This document shows, one piece after another, positions 1 to 11,772 of a DNA stretch of 64,000 bases. Both the position numbers and the translations under genes were made by a program. Within the stretch, counting starts at the first letter, position 1. Every line of letters begins with the position of its first letter. The notes under the pieces are model-generated. The model did not search any database. It saw only the letters and a list, made by a program, of their open reading frames with translations, and was not told the DNA's origin. Origin of the DNA: Citrus sinensis (Eukaryota; Streptophyta; Magnoliopsida; Sapindales; Rutaceae); the NCBI RefSeq assembly GCF_022201045.2, contig NC_068558.1, forward strand, positions 46,775,001 through 46,839,000, written 5' to 3'.

Positions 1-2059
1 TCGGATTTGATATATATATATATATATATATACATATGGAGTCAATGAAATTGAATATGCATTTGTAATGATCTTTTATGTTATGCTCATACTTCATAGT
101 TCATATGAAAAATAATTTAATTTGAAAAGCCTGTGACAACTCTCAAATTACTTCACTTCAAAAAATGTATGTGTGAATTATTAACTTCTTATTAGTACGA
201 CCGTCGCTCCTTCCTTCCACAAGTATTCGGAACTTCAATTACCAATCCTTTTTGTGTATGAGAATGTAAGTAGTTAGCTGTTAAAGCAGCACGTATTATA
301 TGAAATCGCTTATTAATTTTATGAAGAAAAACTGGAGCCAAACAAAGACCTGATGTGATTTTGGACCGTGTTCATAAATTACCTAGTCCAAGAATCATTT
401 TTATGTCCATAATCCAAATTCATATCAAATTAGACAGAAAAGACAGATCCGCGATATAGAGGCTTGGCTTAGAAACAGTCATTTCTGAATCTAAAACAGT
501 AAGTACACGAAAATAAATAAATGTGGCTTTTATCAATAGAGGGACAGCTCTTTGTTACATGCGGCAATTCCAGTGTAATATTATTTTTGTATCTTATGTC
601 GGACAGAATATGACAATTATAAAAGTGTATGTTTCTTAAAAGACGAGGAAACAAACTTACATCAATTAAATCTTTGTTATTGAGGCTTGGTTTTTACTTT
701 CTATAGTTGTTTCTTCTATCTAGAAAGTAGGGAATAACACCACTCTGGAAATGCAACAATTCTTATTAACTTCCAACAATTCTTATTAAAAATAAATTTT
801 TATTTCATAATGCCAATGAACAATAGGCGAACCAAAAATTATATGAAATGATACAATTTAAACAATGACTGAACGACAACAATAATATTTTAAAAATAAT
901 CTTCTTCATCGTTATCATAAATCATCTACATCACTAATAGCGATAATAATCAACTACAATCAGCTTTATTATCATTAAAAAAATAATTCTTTCTCTTCAC
1001 CATGTTTCAAAATGACAGTCATTCATATCAAAACTTTTTGTTTTCAATTTTTTTTTTGAATTTATACTGCCACTCGTTTAGATATTATTAGCTTGTGGTT
1101 CCATGTCAAATTGTGATATGAAATCTTAGATATACTATAGAATTTTTCGAACATGTGATTTCTTTTTTATACTCTATTAATTATGATAATGCATGTAATA
1201 AAGAAATAAAACTAAAATAAATTCTTCTTGATTGTAAAAAAAATCCTCAAATTTAGCATTCTAGGATCTAGTTGATTCAACAATACCTGGGAAAAAAACA
1301 ATTATCAAATTCAAATCTATAATTAATTTTTAAAATTAGTTTATCAAGACTCGTGGTTAAATTAGAGTGATGAACTATACGATAATTAATCTACAAAAGA
1401 ACAAAATAAATTAAAATAAAATTGAAATTAAACAAGAAAAAAAAAATCCTAAAATTGATAACCTTTGTAGGACAGGAATTATAATGGGTTTTGGGCCATT
1501 AATCAAACAAGTCTTAAGTGGTAGGCTTGTTTGGTTAGGGCTAAACGGCTTGTTAAGAGAGTTTGGGCCGAAACTGTAATTGCAAAGAGTGAAGCATTTT
1601 AACACTTCTCTAAAATCCTTATAACTAATTGTTATTAAAAAAAAAAAAAACTTTTAGTTTAATTGATAAAATACAGATTTCTATATTAAAATTAACTGTT
1701 TTCTTATCAAATTTTATCTAAATCTTTTAATTGTATATTAATTTTTTATTATTATATAATTTTTATATTTATAATTCTAAATCTTATAATTTTAAAAAAT
1801 TTTAATTAAAATTTAAAATATAAATATAAATTGAAATGAGATGGATGCTAGTTAAAAAATTAATTCATCTAAGTGTTTAATTAAATTTTTATTTAAAATA
1901 AAAAAAAATCAATTTATGTGAAGTTATTTAAGTAATTTCACTTAAGGAATGGTTTAATTTTCAAGGACGTCAAAACTCCCACTCAATTAAAAACGGCGCG
2001 TTTATGGTGTTACGACATAGATTTTGTATTTTCAGATTTTAGAATTAATAGAGAAATTA
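1..2059. other. Intergenic, AT-rich, upstream of HCA59-like gene
   Basis: No coding region is supported. The stretch opens with a TA dinucleotide run (about 9-31) and is otherwise AT-rich with many short A and T tracts. The small open frames (469-654, 1411-1605) have no recognisable domains. The last 100-200 bases should hold the promoter and 5' UTR of the gene starting at 2060, but I see no clear TATA box or other element that I can name. Confidence 0.6.
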
Positions 2060-3844
2060 ATGGAAAATCCGATACCGCAGAAGAAGGAGAAGAAGAAGAA
2101 TTTCAGAAAGAGGAGTTACGAAGAAGAGGAGGAAACCACGAACAAGTTATCAGATGACGAAGAAGAAAGGAGGTTATTTCTAAATGTTACTTTCAAAATT
2201 GCTTAATTAGGGTTTCTTGTAGTTGAACATAGCAATAATGTTTCTTCTTAATAATAATAATAATAATAACTGTCAGGTTGGCATTGGAAGAAATTAAGTT
2301 TCTTCAAAAACAAAGAGAAAGAAAATCAGGAATACCGGCAATACCGAGTGCACTACAAAGTGCAGCAGCCGCTGGCGGCGGCGGTTTAACTAAAGTTAGT
2401 GAAAAGAACGAGGGAGATGGGGAGAAAGACGAATTGGTCCTTCAAGATACCTTCGCTCAAGAAACTGCTGTTATGGTTGAAGATCCCAACATGTAATTTA
2501 ATTTCTCTTGATAATGCATGATTTTTATGTTGTTGCCAGGATTTTATGTTCAAAACTTTTTTGTTTGACCTTCTTAATCCTTTGTTTGATAGGTTGAAGT
2601 ACGTTGAGCAAGAACTGGCCAAGAAAAGGGGAAAGAATATTGATGTGAACGATCGAGTTGAGAATGATTTAAAGCACGCTGAAGATGAATTATACAAGAT
2701 CCCAGAGCATCTTAAGGTGACTGGGATTTTTTTGTGCACACATCTATCTATTATTTCAAAGCGCTTTAGTGATGCCTACTAGTGTGTTTTATTTAGTCAT
2801 TTAAAATAAAAGAAAAAGGTGTCCTCGTAAAATTCTAATTTTCTTGTTCTTTACATTCTTTATGAGTGGTTGTGTTGGTAGTTCTACACTGTTCTGTTTC
2901 AGTTCTACACGCTAGAATATTATTCTTGTGCCTTAAATTTCATACTTCTTGTTTTTATCAGGTAAAGAAAAGAAACTCAGAAGAAAGCTCTACGCAGTGG
3001 ACTACAGGGATAGCTGAGGTTCAGCTCCCGATTGAGTATGTTGGGCTCTCTCTCTCTCTCTCTTGGAGAATTTGAATTTTGCTACTGTATTTGAAAGTTG
3101 TAAATTTCCTTCAACTGAGGAACATTTGGCCTCAAGGCTGTGTTTTGACTGGCTGGCTTTGGGTCACTCCCATGGTGATAGGACATTATGCTCTGAATCT
3201 CATTGCCTGATAAAATGACGCAGGGACCTGAGACTTCATTAAATAAATGTCTGGACTTACAGTTTAATGGTTCCCTGGTTGCAGATACAAGTTGAAGAAT
3301 ATCGAGGAAACTGAAGCTGCCAAAAAGCTTCTACAAGAAAAGAGACTCATGGGTAGAGCAAAATCAGATTTTAGCATCCCCTCAAGTTACAGTGCAGATT
3401 ATTTCCAACGTGGCAGGGACTATGCTGAGAAACTTAGAAGAGGTGGCTTACCGCTATTTCCAACTTTTCATGATATGGCTAGTGTAGATTGACTTATTCA
3501 TTTTACCTCTAGGGTCGAGGTTACTTGAATACTGCTTACGAAGATAAATTATAGTCATTTGATATGACTTCCTTGTCTTTAACATGAAATTCTTCCGTTG
3601 CTTAGTGATTTATGTGGTGTCCTTCAGGATATTGTTTTCTTCTGAACCTGTTTCTTCTTACTTATATGAAAAACCTGCAGAACATCCTGAGCTGTACAAG
3701 GACAGAGGTTCACAGGATGATGGTGCTGGATCCAGACCAACTGATAATAGCACTGACGCAGCAGGAAGTAGGCAAGCTGCAACTGATCAATTCATGTTAG
3801 AACGCTTCCGCAAACGAGAACGACATCGGGTGATGCGAAGATAA
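2060..3844 (+). CDS. C9orf78/HCA59 (Tls1-like) nuclear protein, 6 exons
   Basis: Exons 2060-2172, 2277-2492, 2593-2716, 2962-3035, 3285-3442 and 3681-3844 join in phase to 282 residues. Family features seen: a charged N-terminus rich in Lys and Glu, then RRLALEEIKFLQKQR at the exon 1/2 junction, YVEQELAKKRGK in exon 3, and YFQRGRDYAEKLRR running into EHPELYKDRG across the exon 5/6 junction. The C-terminus is the basic RFRKRERHRVMRR. This is the Hep_59 family (human C9orf78, fission yeast Tls1), linked to spliceosome and telomere or heterochromatin functions; the Arabidopsis relative is annotated as a hepatocellular carcinoma-associated antigen 59 homolog. The role in this plant is inferred only from homology. 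The start is the first ATG that places the acidic-basic N-terminus in frame with exon 2. It is convergent with the expansin gene downstream. Confidence 0.92.
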
Positions 3845-4588
3845 CATGGAACTTTGTACTAAGTCTCCATCCAGGTTAATATGAGTACAGGCAAAGCTTT
3901 TGATAGGAAGCTTGTGTCTGATGATATCATATTCTTCTGCCTGATTCCTTGCGTCTCCTGGTTGTTTTGAGTTAGCAATACAAAAGGATTGCTGCTGCAA
4001 ATCTGTTGAATGATTAATATTTTTTTATTGTAGTGACTGTAAATTCTTAAATTGATTTTGGATGCCCACACGGCTGAATAATCTCAAAGACAAATTTCTT
4101 GTTGTGGTTAAATTCTGTTGATCTGTTTTGGGGTCTGAATGGCTACAGGTGGTTGAACCTCTTGGTTTATTCTGTGTTTGAATCAACATTTCCAGTTTTA
4201 GTATGAAACCTAATATGATTATCTATAATTTAATCTTTTGGCATGGGTTGAAGATGGAGCAGAGTCACGAGGTTTATTTGTTATTTTGATCCAATTCACA
4301 ATTTTCTTGTAGAACTCTTTTCTCTTACGAAAAAATTAAAAAAAAAAATTGTATGGGGATACAATAATATGTTATTCCATGGTAAAGCTGCAATTAAATT
4401 ACATATTCATAAGGACCATCACACTTCTTGGTGGGCTTCAGTGCAAAACGCTAAGCCACAACCTAAGTAACTCTCGCATTTTCAAATACAGCGGGGTTGA
4501 GAAACTAGACGCAAAAGAAAACACCGGAATAACAGAAGTTCACAAGTCCTTAAAAGGGGACATTGAAAGAATTTTGACATGTTTGATT
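3845..4588. other. Convergent 3' intergenic region
   Basis: This lies between the stop codons of two convergent genes (HCA59-like on plus, expansin on minus) and must hold both 3' UTRs. I see AT-rich sequence with an A-run near 4325-4350 but no other gene. Confidence 0.6.
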
Positions 4589-5555
4589 TTAGAATTGAAC
4601 ATTGCTTTTGAAAGATTGGCCAAATCTCCAGTTGGAAGGTGCAACGTTATAGGCTGTGCGGGTCCTTCCATTGCTAGTTTGGACTCTAAAGGACAAGCTC
4701 TGAGCATTGAGATAAGTCAAACTCTGCCAATTAGCTCCCCAGTTCCTTGACATCACTTGCCATTTGCTCATTTTGGATCCCTTGATCCACACATTAGAAA
4801 CCTCTCCAGCTCCTCCAACATTTGAAACAAGCACAAGCTCAAAGTAGTCCCTTCCATTTATTGTGAATCTAAGGCCTCCACTTCTCATGCATCCAACCCT
4901 GGTGAACGACAAGAAACCTCAGTATATATACAGAAGACGCCCACCAAAGAAGAAACAAAAATGCAAATTTTTTTAATGAAGAATGAACATACTTTCTGTA
5001 GAGTACGGGTACAATTCCGGCTCTGTAAATGGCAATGGACTCAAATGCAGGCTGAGACATGTCAAAGTGCGCCCGTGGAGGGTTGCACCAACCGCCGTTG
5101 TCGTTAGGCAGATCATAGTTTGGCGGGCAGAAGTTTGTAGCCGTAATGATGATGGATGTCCCCCGGCGGCACCATTGCGGCACCTTCCTCCCGTCGCAAA
5201 CGATGTGATAGCACCCACCACAAGACTTTCCATTATTGAACAAAACTGTGCTCAATGCTGCAGTTTTTGTGCCATAACCATCTGTGTATAAGTTTCCATA
5301 TCCACAAGCACCACCTGAAAGCCGAAGTTCAAAATCATTAGCATAAAATTGAATGTAAATGAATAATGAATTAAGCGACATATTGTTTATTCTTGCCATT
5401 ATATAAATAGAAAACATACCCATTGTTTCTGAAGCATCACTTCCACCGTAGAAAGTTGCATGGGCTTGCATCCAAGCAGCAGAAGCTGCATTAATTTTAA
5501 TGGAAAGTAACGTTAAGATCAGCGCCACAAAACTGAAAGCAAAGAAACCTTCCAT
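4589..5555 (-). CDS. Alpha-expansin, 3 exons
   Basis: Exons in transcript order are 5555-5420, 5314-4993 and 4898-4589, giving 255 residues, the normal length for alpha-expansins. Residues 1 to about 24 form a signal peptide for secretion to the wall. Domain 1 (six-stranded barrel, GH45-like) shows [10 protein letters not shown] at 46-55, the paired cysteines, [10 protein letters not shown] at 103-112, GGWCNPP and the HFD motif at 128-130. Domain 2 (carbohydrate-binding, pollen-allergen-like fold) holds [16 protein letters not shown] and the terminal [15 protein letters not shown]. Expansins loosen cellulose-xyloglucan contacts in acidic walls without hydrolysis. The intron positions follow the conserved expansin pattern: one after the first glycine of the GGACGYG motif and one between the two domains. 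I cannot assign the numbered EXPA subgroup with confidence. The opposite-strand open frame at 4349-4750 is its shadow. Confidence 0.95.
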
Positions 5556-8500
5556 CTCTTATATCGTCCTTTTTTTTCCCTTCTTCTAAAACAAAGTATA
5601 TAAGCAGATATTTGATTTAGTTTTGACGATGAATATGGCGGACGAATGCAGCTATTTATAATCATTGCCACGGTACGGGCAGGTCTTATAATAATAGTAA
5701 CAGTAAGGGTTTTCCTAATAATAATATCATCATTAATTAGTGCATTTGCGTTGCAATGCGATGATGATAACCAAAATTGAATGTGAATGATAAGTTGACT
5801 GCTGAAAGCATTCCATAGTCCATACTCCTCAAATGACAACTAATGGCTATACCCATTATTTAATTAATGATTCGCTGCATTCATAAAATTACGTAAGACG
5901 ACTCGTCATTTTTCGAGTACGCTCAATTACCGAATATTAATTCTGTGGGTGCTACTTCCGTCCCGATAATCCATCTTTTCTCTTTCATACAATAAATGCA
6001 TGTGAATTTCCCTTCACATGCATGCAGGGAATAGATGAAACAATTGATGTGTTATAACTAATTGATATATGCAGGATAAGTGTAGTTAAATTTAAAATAT
6101 TTATCACTTACATGATAGTTTTTTAAAATAAATGCACACAAACCATGTCATCATTTGCATGTTGTATGATTGACATGTTATCTCTAATATATTCTAAAAT
6201 TTATGGTCATTTAGATCCTTAATTAACAATTAAGGTTAATTACTTGCATATCCACATAAGTAATACTTGTTTTGCAGCAAAATGAAATAAATAAAACAAC
6301 AGTAAATTACCGTAAAACAATTATATGTTACTACATTATCTCTAGATTTGAATTTTATACCGCGACAGTTTGCGCATTCAATAATTTATACACTAAACCT
6401 TTTACATAATATGGATATTATCATTTGTATACCCTATAGATGTTTTGTTATAAAAAATACTACAACACTTTAAAGGTGTATCAATCGTTCACCCTAAATT
6501 GACAAAAGCTATCTGCCGACCACCAAGCCGTTAGCTGCCGTTTGAAAGTTAACGGAATTTTAGCGAATTGACAATTTTACCCTTGAAAAGTATCACTTGT
6601 ATACCCTTAAATTATTTTATTATCACTTGTATACCCTTAAATTATCACTTGTATTATATGAAAATACTAAATTACCCCTCTGGTGTTATCCTATTTAAAC
6701 AGCAAGTAACAGTTTGGTAGACGACAGATACATTTTGTCAACTTAGGGTAGATGATTGATACACTCTCAAAGTGTTGTAATATTTTTTATAACAAAGTAT
6801 CTATAGGGTATACGAATGGTAATTTTCCTACATAATATATTGATATTTTTAATGGACAACAAGAGAGAGAACATGGAGAAAATAAATGATATGTATACAC
6901 AAGTTGCCATAGCCGCAACATGAGCCGGTGCCGTCAAATACTGAGTTATAAGAGAGGAGGGTAGAGAAGACATTTCACTCAAAAGCCCTTTCACACCTGT
7001 TTCGGTTCAAATTCTTGGAATTTAGACAGCCTGCCTCGCCACTGGGAGTCTTTTGTAAACTCTTGTCAACACTATAATCATGAGTTTACTTGACATTGCA
7101 CCGTTGTAGTACGCTATAGAATGATCCGTGGTACGTTATAGTACGCCGTCATGGCCAACTTTACAGTAAATTATAGATAGATAATCTAAACAAACGATCG
7201 TCGTCAATTGGATACAAGATTCAACAACTGAAATCCAAGTCAACGCTATAAAATAATAAATATTTTATTTAAAAGCTTTGTTTGGTGTAGTAGTTGAAAT
7301 AACATGGGATTGCACTTCATATGCAACTACCGTGTCTTGATTATCAAGAAATGAGAATGTGGATTATTACAAAAAGAATATTTAGTAATAAGTGAATTAT
7401 GATAATGTAATAGTCAGATTTGATTTGTGTATGATTGTACTTTTCGTCAAGAGAAGAGTGCCATATGTTATGCCATGTTTTATGGGAATTTCAATTTTCA
7501 TAGCACATGGCACATGGGTGATACCATCGCCCATAGACTTACTCACAGCCAACCAACGATTCACACATGGGATCACATTGTCGAATTCAATTCCGGACGG
7601 ACAGTTGTTGAATATATTAAAATTAAAAAAATTTCTTTCTGGCCAATGGAATTTTATTGTTATCAAAATGTGAGTGCTAACACTTAACACGTGGAACTCT
7701 AAGCTCCTTGTCAATATGTAACCTTCATCGCAATGAGAAAAAAAATAAAAACGGGATAGCAAAATCCCACCTATTCTCGATATTTGATCCACACTCAAAG
7801 AATGCAGGCAGATAAAGTAAGCTTTTCCAAAGTAACATAGCTATTCCCCTCCAGTTAAGTACCGAAAGTTATTGGGTGCTGCTAGCAAAAAAAAAAAAAA
7901 TTCTTAAAATAGTAGAAAAGTCAGAAGTAGAAACATCTAGTTAGGTTGCATCTTTCATTTACACGCTGCTTAAAACTTTAATCTAGGTCTCTATGTTACT
8001 TAATAGTCATAGCACTCTCAAGCCCCCACTGTATCTACAAAAATGCCAACCTTCTCCTTTAAGCTCGAAATTAGTAGGCAGGTCCCTTGTCCGCTTGAGA
8101 TAGTGAAAACATTGGTCCTTCGTGCACATACTAGGAAAACCTGCATTTGCCATTTTCTCCTCAATGTTAGATTGCAGCAATCTTAAAATTTATAAGTTGG
8201 AAACTAACTGACGTTATTCATATTCAATACTAATGCTAGATTGCAACAAACAAGGCTACCCAGGGAACAAGTAAAACAGTTTGACCCTCTTATTTTATCC
8301 CTGAGAAGCTTATTTTAAAAATTACTCATTCCGTGGAGCAAGCCCTTTACAAACCAATGAAACATCCACTATTCAAGACAAATTGAGCTCAAAGACGGTG
8401 GAGCCCAATATTTGGCTTGGTTTGGTTGTTTTTCTTGATCTGATTCTAGGGTATACTACTTAGAAAATTCCTAATGCAACAGAAATTTTTCGTATCATGT

Positions 8501-8566
8501 CATATAAGTCTTGTTGACAAAAATCATTTATGTTGTAGATAAAATTTACAGAATTTGAGGTTTACC
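5556..8566. other. Expansin upstream region and intergenic DNA
   Basis: This holds the expansin promoter (upstream of 5555 on minus) and, at 6413-6828, a small inverted-repeat element listed separately. Two long overlapping frames on opposite strands at 7392-7798 have no recognisable protein features. The region just below 8566 should contain the 3' UTR of the gene ending at 8567. Confidence 0.5.
6413..6828. mobile_element. MULE-like miniature element (MITE), 416 bp
   Basis: The ends are inverted repeats of roughly 90 bases: the left end from 6413 to about 6505 matches the reverse complement of about 6738-6828 with few differences (shared core TTGTTATAAAAAATA and GTATACCCTATAGAT). The element is flanked on both sides by the same 10 bases, TACATAATAT (6403-6412 and 6829-6838). 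A 9-10 bp duplication with long terminal repeats suits a Mutator-type insertion. The centre has short direct repeats of TATCACTTGTATACCCTTAA (about 6591-6655). No coding capacity. Confidence 0.75.
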
Positions 8567-9405
8567 TCAAGTGTCGATAGTAGGGTTCTGAAGTAGAAAA
8601 CGAGCATTATGCAGGATAGCACTGGCCTCCTCATTAGAGGCATCATGCAACCGCAATTCTTTAATCTCTTCCTGCCATTTATCTATTTGCTCCTTGTGTA
8701 TCCTGCAAACATAAATTTCAATATGTTGAAGTAAGTAACTTTAGCTATAAAGATGTAAAATGTCATCTACTGAATTCATCACTTACGTGATCAACCGCTC
8801 CTCAAATTCATTACTCAGTTCCTTAAACATTGTCTTCCCTGATTCCAGCAGCTCAGATATCTATCAAGAATTATGAAATGTGTAAGGACCTGATATGAGA
8901 CAAAAGCAGCATACCTATTAACTGTATACCAAGAAACCATTTAAATCTGCAGCAATTTTGCACTTATTTCAGCTTCACAGTTTATCATCTATTCACCCTC
9001 AGTCATGGACTCTTCAACTGATTGCCCACAGGTAATTTATACAGCAAACCAGAAAATGATTCTTCGCACATAGTCATATGTTCAATACAAACTGATAATA
9101 TGTTATGAAAATTAAGTTGAGATATATACCATCTGAGTGAAGTTTTCAATCTTTTCAAGAATGCCAGTGATGTTAAGTTCCATCTCTTCTGATGCAACAA
9201 TGCTTGCATCATTTTCTTGCTTTTGTACAATCTCCATACCCATTCCATATCCCGCATCCCCATCCCTCTCTTCCATCTACACTACCAAAGAAATTGGAAA
9301 ACAAAAACTTCAAAAATTGGTAGACAAGCTTTAGAAGAGCAAAGGATGAAACACAGACTGACGTACAGTTGGTTTCATTCGTTTTCTCATATCTTCGCTC
9401 TCCAT
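8567..9405 (-). CDS. Small helical protein of unknown function, 4 exons
   Basis: Exons in transcript order are 9405-9367, 9276-9130, 8860-8787 and 8702-8567, all with GT-AG borders and matching phases, giving 131 residues. I do not recognise the family with certainty. The N-terminus is charged (MESEDMRKRMKPTMEERDGD). From about residue 40 the protein looks helical and coiled-coil-forming, with LNITGILEKIENFTQM, ELLESGKTMFKELSNEF and KEQIDKWQEEIKELRLHDAS, ending FLLQNPTIDT. There are no membrane segments or catalytic motifs. The pattern would suit a small subunit of a larger complex (a kinetochore Nnf1-like protein is one idea), but that is a guess. The acidic coding pattern and four clean introns make a real gene likely; the first ATG could also lie at 9276 at the head of exon 2. 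Confidence 0.6.
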
Positions 9406-10261
9406 TTTATTCGCAGTTGGTAAAATCTGCCAGACTGTGACAAATGAGAGCTTCTAATTGATGGCTAACAATGGAGAAACCAAAACATCTTAAAATCAAA
9501 CACAGAAATGTTCTGATATCATCAATACCTAATGAAATATAATTCATTGTTATCCAATCAGAACAGATGATGCAATTAGCATTACCGAATCTGAACAAAG
9601 ATCAGCTGGCTATAGTAAACGTGCTTAAGAGACTCTTAATTATCATAATCACCATCGCGGTTGTAACAAACGGAATTAAATCGCCTTCGAAATAAAAGGA
9701 ACAGAAACTTATCAGTTCTCGATCTGAACTACTCTTCTTCTGTTTAGCATCTAACCCTAAGCTATGAACAATGTCGTTCAACTATTATGATCGTACTAGC
9801 AATTACCTTAAGAGCGAACAAAAAAGTGCAGTCAAGACCAAAGTGCACGCGAATCGAGATCGAATTAATGTAAACGGCGATGTAATGTATCAAATTAGTC
9901 GAATAAATACGCAAATAGTGAGAAATATCACATTTCAACAGCATATGTATTCAGATTTCAACTCCAATTCCGAGCAATTTGTCATTTGATAATTTCTAAC
10001 TGCAAGCATGATCTTCAGAGCACAAAACGAAGAAGTAAAGTTGAAGATATAATTGGAAGGGGAGTATCAGATTTGACCTAGAAATTATCGCTATTGAATG
10101 CTAACCTCCAGTTGAATTTGCTCGAATGTCGCCGCCGGAGAAACGAACTCATGCACTATGCACTATGTTCTTTTTGTTTTCAAAACGCTAAAACCGTTTT
10201 TAATTTGAAAAAGTTTCGAATTTCAAAATTTCCGCCAAATCTGACAGGTGGGTGGTTTTAA
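9406..10261. other. Upstream region of the small helical gene
   Basis: This probably includes 5' UTR and promoter of the minus-strand gene starting at 9405; a GC-richer patch at about 10125-10140 could be near its transcription start. No other gene is supported. Confidence 0.45.
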
Positions 10262-10909
10262 GGTGGTGTTTGGTTGGGAGGAGAGGAAAATAATTTAATT
10301 TTTTTTTTTTCATTGTTTGGTTTGATAAAATATATAAGAATTTAATTTTCATTAGAATTTAAGTAAAATTTAAATTTCATATCAAGTGGTGAAGAATTTA
10401 AATTCTTCTTATGTTAGAAACTAAAGTTTCTAAAATTATCCTTCAATATTTTAACTTGTTTAATGCCATTAAGAATTATTATTTATAATTTTATTTTATT
10501 GATTTAATATTATAAATGGTCCTCTGCCGAAAAGTCACCGGACCACCGCCGGACGGTGCCGGACTTTGCCGGATGACTGCGCGGACATTGCCGGAAAATC
10601 GCTGGACTTCACCGGAAAGCCGTCGAACCACCGCGTGGACATGCCGGAATCGCGACAGACCTTCGCCGCCAGCCACCGGACCGTCATTTTATTTATATAT
10701 ATATTTTATTACTAATATATATAGTTTAATATTTAAGGTAAAGGGTAAATTTATCTAAAGAAAAAAATTAAAATTCATTTCCTTATCAAATTTTATATCA
10801 AACCAAACAACAAAATCTAATTTCACTACTCTTCTCTATTCATTTCTTCTCCCTTCCTCTCCATTCCACTCTTTTCCTCTCCTCTCATTTCTTCAAACCA
10901 AACATGACC
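10262..10909. mobile_element. PIF/Harbinger (Tourist)-like element, 648 bp
   Basis: The terminal sequences are inverted: GGTGGTGTTTGGTT on the left and the complement of AACCAAACATGACC on the right, followed inwards by matching GAGGAGAGGAAAA and TTGTTTGGTTTGATA segments. Ends of the GG(N)TGTTTGG type are typical of Tourist/PIF-Harbinger MITEs. The flanking trinucleotides are TAA and TGA, so a TAA duplication with one change is plausible. The interior is AT-rich except for a sharply GC-rich core at about 10518-10684. Confidence 0.6.
10518..10684. repeat. GC-rich CCGGA-repeat core
   Basis: About 165 bases inside the element repeat the CCGGA motif in varied spacing (examples: CACCGGACCACCGCCGGACG, ATTGCCGGAAAATCGC). 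Base composition is far from the AT-rich surroundings. Open frames exist on both strands (10491-10676 minus, 10516-10758 plus), but their protein is low-complexity Pro/Arg/Thr and is probably not expressed. Confidence 0.7.
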
Positions 10910-11299
10910 TGAATGGAATGGATTGGGCCAAATTTTAAAATAGACGAAATAATGATATTCCAACAATCAATTTATCTCCTATGCTTAAAAAAAAAATCAA
11001 TTTATCTCAACAGTCCCACTTCTCCATTATCTCTACTTATTTCTAAAAATATCTTTAATTCATTTTTTTTTTAACTCAACAACTACCGTTTAATATTCAT
11101 TCTCATCTTCTTCCAAAAGCCTTTAATTAAATGCGTTTTGAGTTCATTGTTATCAAAGCTTGAATTGTTGGACCATTAACACTTGACCCACAAAGACATT
11201 TGTTGAATACATACACACCATTGGCTTTAGTGCATAACCATTTCAACTAATGAAAAAACATTTGATTTGACCACAAAATCTTGCAACCCACAATTGAAT

Positions 11300-11772
11300 C
11301 ACTGCGAGACTCGGTCCTCGAACTAAGTTAGCAGCTTTACCAAGTCATCCTAAGTGCACCATCTCCATCCACATGTTTCAAAGCCTTTGTGAGTCCCTCG
11401 ACATGCTCTCTGTCAATCTAGGTGTCAATTTCAATCTCGATGGAGCCAGCGACTCGAATGATAGAGTGAGTCGAGACTCGTCGAGTCAAGAAGCTTTTGA
11501 GGCTATTATGGTCATGCTATCTACGGAGGTTAGGACGAAGGTTTTGAGGTCGGTGAGGTGTTGAGCAAGAGTAGGGAAATGTGGATCCCCGGAGAGAGGG
11601 GCATCAGATTCAGTCTCGAGCTTGAGTGGATCTTTAACGGCAGATGAGTTGAACTCGGGCGAGTTGGAACTAAGGTGCGCTTAGAGGTCGACTTCTCAAT
11701 TGAGGCTTGCTTAAGAGCTTCTAGGACGTTGAGCACTCGTGGAGATTGTTCCTGCCATAATGGATCTTCCAT
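11300..11772 (-). pseudogene. Broken protein-coding remnant, minus strand
   Basis: Reading the minus strand from an ATG at 11772 gives MEDPLWQEQSPRVLNVLEAL and KQASIEKS. The sequence that looks protein-like then continues in another frame (SSNSPEFNSSAVKDP, LETESDAPLSGDPHFPTLAQ, HLTDLKTFVLTSVDSM), so a frameshift lies near 11660-11700. Further on there is a stop near 11492, then VSTHSIIRVAGSIEIEID, another stop near 11423, and IDREHVEGLTKALKHVDGD. The region is GC-richer than its surroundings, with non-random codons. I take it as the 5' part of a decayed gene. The parent family is not certain; an armadillo-repeat-type plant protein is only an impression. Confidence 0.4.

Noticed and set aside
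4349-4750. 133-codon plus-strand frame
   Set aside because: Its second half is the antisense of expansin exon 3, and the rest has no protein features.
7392-7798. Overlapping frames on both strands (93 and 133 codons)
   Set aside because: Neither has recognisable motifs, and they overlap in antisense; likely chance frames in AT-rich DNA.
10491-10758. Arg/Pro-rich frames on both strands
   Set aside because: They are translations of the CCGGA repeat core, not proteins.
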